Source: JBAXAB01 sp043718245 (GTDB taxonomy: Bacteria; Patescibacteriota; Minisyncoccia; Phycocordibacterales; CAIZLB01). From it: a stretch of DNA of 12,374 nt. The stretch is taken from contig JAYSWB010000046.1 of the NCBI GenBank assembly GCA_043718245.1, positions 1-12,374 on the forward strand. The letters are read 5' to 3'. The translations under genes were made by a program, and so were the position numbers. Below, piece by piece: positions 6,941 to 12,374 of this stretch (position 1 is the stretch's first letter; the number at the start of each line of letters is the position of its first letter). The notes under the pieces were generated by a model. That model searched no databases and was not told where the DNA came from. It worked only from the letters and a program-made list of their open reading frames with translations.

Positions 6941-6948
6941 AATGTAAA
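6920..6948 (-). promoter_or_regulatory. Sigma70-type promoter of fic (TTTACA-N17-TATAAT)
   Basis: On the minus strand TTTACA (6948..6943) is separated by exactly 17 nt from a perfect TATAAT (6925..6920). It is the only promoter in the window with both boxes. The expected transcript start near 6913-6912 lies after ATG 6916 and about 12 nt before ATG 6901, which sets the preferred start of Fic. A second TATAAT is present at 6935..6930. Confidence 0.68.
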
Positions 6949-6972
6949 GAATCGTTATTTAGCAACATATGT

Positions 6973-7003
6973 GGATATATCCGATTATAGCGGGTTATAG
7001 CGG
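6973..7003. repeat. Palindrome plus tandem decamer pair upstream of fic (possible operator)
   Basis: GGATATATCC (6973-6982) is a perfect palindrome. It is followed by ATTATAGCGG (6984-6993) and GTTATAGCGG (6994-7003), a tandem 10-bp pair differing at one base. These lie between the end of the upstream gene (stop at 7012-7014) and the fic promoter. The spacing and helical period suggest a regulator-binding array, possibly for the winged-helix domain of Fic itself; that is inference. Confidence 0.5.
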
Positions 7004-7011
7004 TAAATCCC

Positions 7012-7824
7012 CTATACACTCTCCTTATACGGATCAGTAGGCAGAATATCAACCGATTTTACAGGTAGCGTTTCGATTTTATTTGGTGCAGAGACCACAA
7101 CAGACGAGCTTTTCATGGCGATAAGGTCTATTTTTGGCGCTGGGACGGGTGTAGGTGGTGGTGTGGGTTTGATTTCAACCACGGGTTGTGGGTATACAGG
7201 TTTTGTAGTTGTGCTCCCTCCCATGATATCTGCATAACTCTTTGAACCAGAGGCTGTTCGGATTGGGCTGTTTCCGCCGATTGATGGGTGCGGGTTTTCG
7301 ATGCCGTGTAGGACGTCAGATAGGGTAAGTTTTGTCTCGTGGATTGGGGCGATGTGGTGAACGATAGGGGCGTTTTCTGTGATGGGTTCGTTGTAGATGG
7401 ATTTGGGGTGGAAGGGTTGTGGGGATGGGGAGGTCTTGTTACCATCGTTGTTTATTTCTGCAATTTCTGATTCATCTAGTTCGACGTCCTTGTAATATTC
7501 TGCCTCTTCCTCTACGTGTTTCATCAAATCCTTTTTAACTGGTTCTACGATTGCAGTATTTATATCATCAGACAGTTCTTTTGCAGTTCCAGCAGGTAGT
7601 GATAAATCAGATGCAAGTCTGCTTGTATAAGTAACACCATCCATGTCCCCAAACATTATTCTGAAGGTAAGATCTTCCAAAATTTCAGCTTGGTCTAGGT
7701 GGAGTTTGTATTTACTAACTACCTTTGTAAATCCACCAGTGAAATCAAATGCCAAAACAATCTCAGCGAGTTCTGATGGTAGTTGGTCCGTTTTTTCGAA
7801 TAAGTAGTCAAATCCTTTTTGCAT
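7012..7824 (-). CDS. Soluble helical-domain protein with Pro-rich tail, end of the VirB6 block
   Basis: A 270-residue protein with no signal peptide or membrane segment. Residues 1-105 are mostly helical (LPSELAEIVLAFDF, then QAEILEDLTFRIMFGDMDG, then LSDDINTAIVEPVKKDLMKH) and resemble a small helical domain I associate with patescibacterial pilus and secretion loci, without a known function. Residues 105-125 are acidic. Residues 130-265 are low-complexity, rich in Pro, Ser and Thr, including PTPPPTPVPAPK, and probably disordered. The protein ends with PTDPYKESV, related to DPY/DPF motifs in two downstream genes. It starts 9 nt after the VirB6-like gene stop, behind the A-rich sequence AACAAAAAT, so it is probably co-transcribed. 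A cytoplasmic adaptor or regulatory role would fit but is inference. Confidence 0.72.
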   Translation of the reverse strand: MQKGFDYLFEKTDQLPSELAEIVLAFDFTGGFTKVVSKYKLHLDQAEILEDLTFRIMFGDMDGVTYTSRLASDLSLPAGTAKELSDDINTAIVEPVKKDLMKHVEEEAEYYKDVELDESEIAEINNDGNKTSPSPQPFHPKSIYNEPITENAPIVHHIAPIHETKLTLSDVLHGIENPHPSIGGNSPIRTASGSKSYADIMGGSTTTKPVYPQPVVEIKPTPPPTPVPAPKIDLIAMKSSSVVVSAPNKIETLPVKSVDILPTDPYKESV

Positions 7825-7833
7825 ATTTTTGTT

Positions 7834-9873
7834 TTATTTACCCGCGTCCTCTTTTTCTAGGATATTTTTCATAGAAGTCGCTTTAGCTAACACACCCTTA
7901 ATTTCTTGGTTAAAACGCTTGTCATTTTTTACATAACCTGTTAGCGCGTCCAGGTCAGCTCTGGTTGGAGGGTTACTGATTCCCCCAAGGTTTTGTACCA
8001 CATCGTTTATAGCACTATTCAATTTATCCCCCTTAATATCATCATAAGGGTTACCTGCTTCATCTACGAACTCGTCTATTCTAACAGCAAACCTTCCTGG
8101 GGCTCCCCCGTAGACTATTTTGATATCCTTTTCCCCTTCTAACACACTATGCAACTTTAAAGCCTTTTTTTCATCTAACTGGACTTTACCTTCTGAATCT
8201 AGATCAGGACGGCCCCCCTTCATTTTTATAAGATCCATACCGGTGAGATTGTGCAAACCATCCCATGTAGATTGCTTTGACTGTGCGCCCCTCTCCTTAG
8301 CTTTTACCTTTCCTTTCGCCTCTTTTGCCTTGCTGTTTCTGTATGTTCTATAAGCACCACCTCCAAGTATAGATCTTACGGCGTTAATAACACCACCTTC
8401 CTTTTTTCCTTCCTTGTCAATTCCAAAACTCGCATTCGCTCTCTCCTCCGCAGCATCTTTTCTTTTCTTGTAATCAGCATCTGTCTCACGGATTCCTTGT
8501 GCACTAACAGTCGATTGATATTTATGTTTCGCTTCGAGGGCCTTTGTCTTTTTGTCACGTAGTGCCTGCACTCCTGTCTTCTCAGCCACCTTAGAAAGTA
8601 ATCCAGAAGTTCCTGTGTATCTAGCAAAGGTTTTCATCTTGTCAGATTCAGCAATAGTCGTCGCCAGTCTTCCAACAGTTCTAGTCGCAGTGCCTTTAGT
8701 TGCACTCCAAGCTCCCCTTCCCACCGCCTTTGGACTCATATATTTATCCGCAAATCCATGTATCGTCTCCCCTCCCTTGATCCCAAGTTTTTTTGCAATT
8801 AGTAAAATTCCGACTAGGAACGCGAGGTACATGCAGAAAATAGCTAGCCCGCTTATCGCCCCACCAGTGGTAAATATTTTTGAAAAGTCTATTGCTCCAG
8901 CTTTAGTAGTACCCGCAACGAATATGTAAATCAGCCCCATAAATATTGGGGCAAATATCGCATTATCGATTAATTTCTTTAACCAGTCATCAAAATGACT
9001 CTTTGTCGATGGAAGTGCCCTTGATGCAACAGCTAGAGATGAAAAAAGGAATAGGAAGAATATTGTTACTGTTCTCGACAAAAAGAGAAAAGCTCCTGCA
9101 AAGAAAACCACCATTACTGCAAGAACAAATATAGTTCCAAAAGTACAGATTAATGCGATTTTCCACCAGAATTCGTCCTTGTCTGTGTAGGTGTTCGATC
9201 CTCCTACCGCTGTTGAAACAGATTGTAAAATAGAACTGCGACTAGCTGATGTGTCCCCGCCATATATGCTTTGCAGATTAAAAAGTTTCATAAAATGTCC
9301 AGTGAGGCTCCTGCCGTTAGCTGTAGAGGTGGTAGTATTAGTGTTATTGGTACTTGCCGGAGTTATAAGGTTATAAAATTGTAATGCTGCAATATTTGTT
9401 GCATCAACTATTACTTTTGCTCCAAATAAACTAAAGTTTACAAAAACCGCTGTTACAAGAACTTTCGCAATCATGGATTTGTCTCCGTATCCAGAATTTC
9501 CCAAGATTATATTTATAGCTATATATAATAGGATAAATATATATCCAAGATTTGTAACATCTCTTAGGATCGCCCAGCCGTTTGTAATGAAATTAAAATC
9601 GGTCAATCTCTGGGACATGTTTAAGCTGTATTCAACAGCATAATCAAACAAAGTTCCTGCCATTGTCAATAGGTTTGTAGCTAGAGAAAGTATCCATGCT
9701 GTAGTTTTTGCTATGTGACAGCTTATTAAACCGATAACTACGCCCGCCCCAGCATTACAAGCATCCTTAACTAAAGAGTCCTCCGCAAACGCCGTAGTCA
9801 CCACCCCTCCCGGAGGCAAAACAAACATGAAAAACACACCCACTATAACCATCGCTTTTAAAAATTTGTTCAT
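7834..9873 (-). CDS. VirB6/TrbL-like polytopic membrane protein with long charged C-terminal tail
   Basis: A 679-residue protein. Residues 1-30 are a signal peptide (MNKFLKAMVIVG... ending TAFA). About six or seven membrane segments follow (approximately 40-76, 107-125, 133-164, 238-264, 266-284, 304-322 and 339-361). A Ser/Thr/Asn-rich extracytoplasmic loop (about 172-235) separates the third and fourth. The remaining ~315 residues are hydrophilic and strongly charged, with Lys/Ala/Glu-rich helices (for example KAKEAKGKVKAKERG) and a globular-looking end. VirB6/TrbL proteins form the inner-membrane channel of T4SSs and often carry large C-terminal extensions. Topology and neighbours (PrgI, VirB4) support this assignment rather than a sequence motif. 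ATGs at 9891 and 9882 would overlap the previous gene. ATG 9873 directly follows its stop and gives the cleanest signal peptide. Confidence 0.72.
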   Translation of the reverse strand: MNKFLKAMVIVGVFFMFVLPPGGVVTTAFAEDSLVKDACNAGAGVVIGLISCHIAKTTAWILSLATNLLTMAGTLFDYAVEYSLNMSQRLTDFNFITNGWAILRDVTNLGYIFILLYIAINIILGNSGYGDKSMIAKVLVTAVFVNFSLFGAKVIVDATNIAALQFYNLITPASTNNTNTTTSTANGRSLTGHFMKLFNLQSIYGGDTSASRSSILQSVSTAVGGSNTYTDKDEFWWKIALICTFGTIFVLAVMVVFFAGAFLFLSRTVTIFFLFLFSSLAVASRALPSTKSHFDDWLKKLIDNAIFAPIFMGLIYIFVAGTTKAGAIDFSKIFTTGGAISGLAIFCMYLAFLVGILLIAKKLGIKGGETIHGFADKYMSPKAVGRGAWSATKGTATRTVGRLATTIAESDKMKTFARYTGTSGLLSKVAEKTGVQALRDKKTKALEAKHKYQSTVSAQGIRETDADYKKRKDAAEERANASFGIDKEGKKEGGVINAVRSILGGGAYRTYRNSKAKEAKGKVKAKERGAQSKQSTWDGLHNLTGMDLIKMKGGRPDLDSEGKVQLDEKKALKLHSVLEGEKDIKIVYGGAPGRFAVRIDEFVDEAGNPYDDIKGDKLNSAINDVVQNLGGISNPPTRADLDALTGYVKNDKRFNQEIKGVLAKATSMKNILEKEDAGK

Positions 9874-9874
9874 T

Positions 9875-11050
9875 TTAATCATCGTCGTCATCTGTCGTTA
9901 ACACCTCGTTTAATGCGACCTTTATCAAGTTATTCACCACCGCCTCAATCACTTGATCAAATTTTTGCACCGCCACCAATCGATCCTTTGACAAGTTAAG
10001 ACTTTTCTCAAGAGAAGATTGAATAACTGTTCCTGGAGTTACAGTTTTACAAGATTTTTCATTTACAGTTCCATCGCTTTTTTTCTCACATTTTTTATAG
10101 TTCAAAAATCCATTATTTAGACCAAGCTCTAGTTTTGCCGTATTGTTTTTAACAGACAATCTTCCATATAATTCATCAGTTGCAAGTATTGTCGCACCGA
10201 TTTTGTTGTTGCTTGCATTTTGTGTCATTGAAAACCATCCTTCCCACCCACCCTCTTCAAAATTTCCCTCCATGAAACTGTCCACATTGCTCACGATTTT
10301 GGTCAATGTACAAGAAGAAGTTTTTGAATAAGAGCTCTTGCTGTAATAATTGGATAGTCCGATTGATATGCTGACTTTAAAATTTGAACAGAGATTGACC
10401 CCGCCATTTGTAACGCTTTTTGCAATAGAATTGATAAAGTTCCCAGCTTCTTGGTCCGCCAAGTTTTCAAAGAAAGAATCAGTGTTGCTGACGAATGATG
10501 GACTACCATTGAAGCCACTATTTGCCCATGCAATGGTGCTCTCTGCGACGTATTCGATAAGGCTATTGGCGATACACCATGCTATTCCATCCCAACCCAC
10601 GCCGATAAGCACGTTTGTATAGGGTACGGTAGGTCCCACTTCCTTTTGTTTCTGCGCCTCAGTTTTGTCCTCATGGGTTGGATTGTTTACTTTAACTGAG
10701 TCAAACATATTAGTTATTTTTTCCCCTACTGTGCCTAGTGAATTGATCGCGCTTGTAATAGTAGAACTGATCGAAGTAGAAAGAATGGTCGATGCGAGGC
10801 AAGAACCAGAGGTAGAAACTACGCTTTTTGCCCCACTAGTATTCCCGCCCGAGGTGGACCCGCTTGTGAATGCTGTTGCCTGGTTTGATGAGGTTTTGTT
10901 CGCGGTAACCACGGTTTCCTCCAAAGTCGTTATTTGACCTGACGTTGTTTGCGCGAAAATGAGTGTTGGAAAAGAGGTAAATAAAACCGCACAAGAGATG
11001 GAAATTGCGCTGATTTTTAAAACCACCTTGTTTTTAAGTACTAGTTGCAT
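9875..11050 (-). CDS. Secreted cysteine-containing protein of patescibacterial T4SS-like loci
   Basis: A 391-residue protein of a type I associate with patescibacterial secretion loci, with no assigned function. It has a signal peptide (about 1-34, ending FPTLIFAQT) and a Ser/Thr/Gly-rich low-complexity stretch (35-83). The folded part has Cys at 84, 159, 221, 247, 321 and 334, so up to three disulfides are possible in the envelope. Its most conserved-looking segment is GGWEGWFSMTQNASNNKIGA (267-286), followed by a LNNGFLNYKKC...C pattern and TPGTVIQSSLEKSL (338-351). The final residues are acidic (TTDDDDD), partly because this end overlaps the start region of the VirB6-like gene. It starts 17 nt inside the upstream gene, indicating translational coupling. 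A periplasmic partner of the VirB6-like channel is the simplest inferred role. Confidence 0.72.
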   Translation of the reverse strand: MQLVLKNKVVLKISAISISCAVLFTSFPTLIFAQTTSGQITTLEETVVTANKTSSNQATAFTSGSTSGGNTSGAKSVVSTSGSCLASTILSTSISSTITSAINSLGTVGEKITNMFDSVKVNNPTHEDKTEAQKQKEVGPTVPYTNVLIGVGWDGIAWCIANSLIEYVAESTIAWANSGFNGSPSFVSNTDSFFENLADQEAGNFINSIAKSVTNGGVNLCSNFKVSISIGLSNYYSKSSYSKTSSCTLTKIVSNVDSFMEGNFEEGGWEGWFSMTQNASNNKIGATILATDELYGRLSVKNNTAKLELGLNNGFLNYKKCEKKSDGTVNEKSCKTVTPGTVIQSSLEKSLNLSKDRLVAVQKFDQVIEAVVNNLIKVALNEVLTTDDDDD

Positions 11051-11912
11051 TGGATGGTATGTTTAAATACTGGTTCCACAGAGCTCCTGCTTCACCATTC
11101 CCAAATATTATATCATTCCTATTGAAATATGCGCTTATGTTTGTTAACACTTCGGCTTGTGACTGGCCGATTTCCTTTAAAGTTTTGACACCAAGAAGGG
11201 CTTTGACGGGATCTTTCGATTCTTGAGCAACCATTTCCATGCCTTCTGCGCTTAAAACATATGAATTTGCAAGAGATATGTGGTCTCTGGCTAGGCTTAT
11301 AGGCACCCTCTGGTCAAGAATTGAATTGCCGATTGTTTTGAATATTTTGGCAATTCCAAGAAGATCATTTTGATAGCGTGGGTCATTTGCAATTTGCTGG
11401 TAGTTTGATTTTATTACACCCGCAATGTCATTTCCGTATTGTTTAATCTCTTGGTTTGAAGTAGGAGAAAAAACCTTGGCTTGGTTTAATGAAAATGTTG
11501 GTACAGGCAGATCTTTTTGGTTAATTTGTGATAGAACTGCGTCAGAAACCTCGTCAAGTGTGGCACTAGTCACTCCATCTGCCTGCTCGGCGTATAAATA
11601 ACCACTGAAAAGCTTCTTAGAGACTCTGTCACTAACCGAATCCCCGCTCTTTATAGCAAAAGGGCTTAGATTTTCATCATCTTCGGCTAACATGGCGGCT
11701 TGGGAATCGACTATTGCAGTATTTATGATGTCAGCAGGGTCAGTCGTTGTTCCTGCAAGTCCTTGTATGTTGTTATTTGCTTGTGAAGATGTCTTTTGAG
11801 ACAGAGTAATCTTGTAAGAGACCGAAGCTAAAATAACAGAGAGACAAACAGCGCCAGTGACTAGGATAAATTTACTAGGCCCTTTTTGAGAAGGAGAATT
11901 TTTTAAATCCAT
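11034..11912 (-). CDS. Membrane-anchored helical protein, first gene of the VirB6 block
   Basis: A 292-residue protein with a short basic N-terminus, one hydrophobic segment (about 14-34, KFILVTGAVCLSVILASVSY) and a large, mainly helical extracytoplasmic domain. VPISLARDHISLANSYVLSAEGMEMVAQESKDPVKALLGV (203-242) and NRNDIIFGNGEAGALW (265-279) look like conserved elements of a protein seen beside VirB6-like genes in patescibacteria. I know no function for it. It heads a tightly linked set (11912-7012) and overlaps the next gene by 17 nt. A TATAAT box 6 nt before the ATG predicts a leaderless transcript. It may be an envelope component binding the secreted cysteine-containing protein or the VirB6-like channel, which is inference from position only. 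Confidence 0.72.
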   Translation of the reverse strand: MDLKNSPSQKGPSKFILVTGAVCLSVILASVSYKITLSQKTSSQANNNIQGLAGTTTDPADIINTAIVDSQAAMLAEDDENLSPFAIKSGDSVSDRVSKKLFSGYLYAEQADGVTSATLDEVSDAVLSQINQKDLPVPTFSLNQAKVFSPTSNQEIKQYGNDIAGVIKSNYQQIANDPRYQNDLLGIAKIFKTIGNSILDQRVPISLARDHISLANSYVLSAEGMEMVAQESKDPVKALLGVKTLKEIGQSQAEVLTNISAYFNRNDIIFGNGEAGALWNQYLNIPSNATST

Positions 11913-11918
11913 TGTTAA

Positions 11919-11927
11919 ATTATATCA
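11919..11927 (-). promoter_or_regulatory. Extended -10 promoter (TGATATAAT) of the VirB6 block
   Basis: Minus-strand TGATATAAT ends 6 nt before ATG 11912, in the 19-nt gap after the BRO-like fragment. The predicted transcript start falls at or just inside the start codon, so the first gene would be leaderless. No good -35 is visible; the TGn extension may compensate. Confidence 0.58.
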
Positions 11928-11931
11928 CACC

Positions 11932-12234
11932 TTACTTTGTTTTTCTCCCACCGCGTATTTTTTTAGCAATCTTTCTTCCTAAAAAGTTTTCTGCGGTGAC
12001 TACTCTTTTACCAGTATGGTTTTCTATTTCTTTCCGGGCGTTCCCAGAAACTTTTCCACCGTCTTTAGCATCTTTTTGAAGAGAAGGTAAGTTTTTTGAG
12101 TCTCTATTTTTTGATAATTCCGTGGTTGTTGCTTCTCCCAGCATGGTAAGTATAAGCTCTAGTTCATTCATATGGTCACGAGGGTTGTCAGGGTTTCCTA
12201 GTTTTTTGTATTGCTTGATCTCTTTAGCTGTCAT
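11932..12234 (-). CDS. BRO/DinD-like C-terminal fragment (probably a broken gene)
   Basis: The 100 residues from ATG 12234 match the C-terminal part of BRO-N/DinD-type proteins (phage antirepressor or DNA-damage-inducible protein D relatives). NPRDHMNELELILTMLGEATTTEL, then KDAKDGGKVSGNARKEIENHTGKRVVTAENFLG, are characteristic. Similarity continues in frame upstream of the ATG through RDFAILTNEIYKGIFE (12282-12235) and the frame stays open to 12303, where a TGA blocks it. The N-terminal BRO domain is absent, and the other frames up to 12374 show only short stop-limited stretches. The full gene was therefore probably truncated or frameshifted. Whether the remnant is translated is unclear: no promoter or ribosome site is visible. 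It ends 19 nt before the secretion operon and need not belong to it. Confidence 0.7.
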   Translation of the reverse strand: MTAKEIKQYKKLGNPDNPRDHMNELELILTMLGEATTTELSKNRDSKNLPSLQKDAKDGGKVSGNARKEIENHTGKRVVTAENFLGRKIAKKIRGGRKTK

Positions 12235-12374
12235 CTCAAAAATACCCTTGTAAATTTCATTCGTCAGTATTGCAAAGTCCCGACTTCTCCACCCTCCACT
12301 TTTTCAAAAACTCAAACGTTGTAAATTAAGGGTTTTTTGATTTAATCACCTACTTTTGTCATACTAGTTGGATG

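Noticed and set aside
7128..7445. A 105-codon open frame, Pro/Thr/Ser-rich, on the same strand inside the Pro-rich tail of the 7012-7824 gene.
   Set aside because: It lies wholly inside a longer gene with good neighbour spacing, and its bias is explained by the low-complexity G-rich DNA read one frame over.
9875..11050. Two apparent 17-nt gene overlaps (11034-11050 and 9875-9891) as a conserved coupling signal.
   Set aside because: The second depends on choosing ATG 9891; the likelier start at 9873 follows the upstream stop, so the equal lengths are probably coincidence.
1..12374. CRISPR arrays, tRNA or rRNA genes, insertion sequences with terminal inverted repeats.
   Set aside because: No spaced repeat arrays, cloverleaf-like sequence, rRNA segment or transposase-like protein was seen; the only tandem repeats are the short decamers upstream of fic.

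Overview
The window looks like chromosomal sequence from a member of the Candidate Phyla Radiation (Patescibacteria, most likely a parcubacterial-type lineage). The proteins, not marker genes, suggest this: a PrgI-like protein, a VirB4 split into two adjacent genes, a VirB6/TrbL-like membrane protein, a VirB2-like pilin domain and several secreted proteins of a kind I associate with the chromosomal type IV secretion-like loci of these bacteria. Gaps are short (mostly 5-35 nt), the DNA is AT-rich, every gene is on the minus strand, and all eleven visible stop codons are TAA or TAG. The lineage call is inference; there is no rRNA or tRNA in the window.

Layout, read 5'->3' on the minus strand (right to left). 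At the right edge (12303-11932) is the C-terminal part of a BRO/DinD-like protein, probably a broken gene. Then comes a four-gene block (11912-7012): a membrane-anchored helical protein, a cysteine-containing secreted protein, a VirB6/TrbL-like polytopic protein with a long charged tail, and a soluble helical protein with a Pro-rich tail ending in TDPYKESV. A class II Fic enzyme (6901-5849) follows, with its own canonical promoter sitting in 10-bp tandem repeats. After an 85-nt gap unusually rich in dyads comes prgI - virB4 N-domain - virB4 ATPase - three-TM membrane protein (5762-2208). Two further genes, a secreted Ig-like protein and a VirB2-like pilin with a large ectodomain (cut by the left edge), each have their own -10 box.

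Together these genes could encode the inner-membrane core and motor of a type IV secretion-like machine (VirB4, PrgI/VirB3-like, VirB6, VirB2-like subunit) plus surface or periplasmic accessory proteins. No relaxase and no VirD4 coupling ATPase lie in the window, so DNA conjugation is not supported here; protein export, DNA uptake or a surface pilus are all possible.

The most distinctive non-coding signal is how expression starts. Four genes have a TATAAT box only 6-11 nt before the ATG, which predicts leaderless or nearly leaderless mRNAs. Three genes of the prgI block start with the same SD-less word, CAAAATCA[A/C]ATG. The prgI and fic upstream regions hold dense dyads and helical-pitch repeats.
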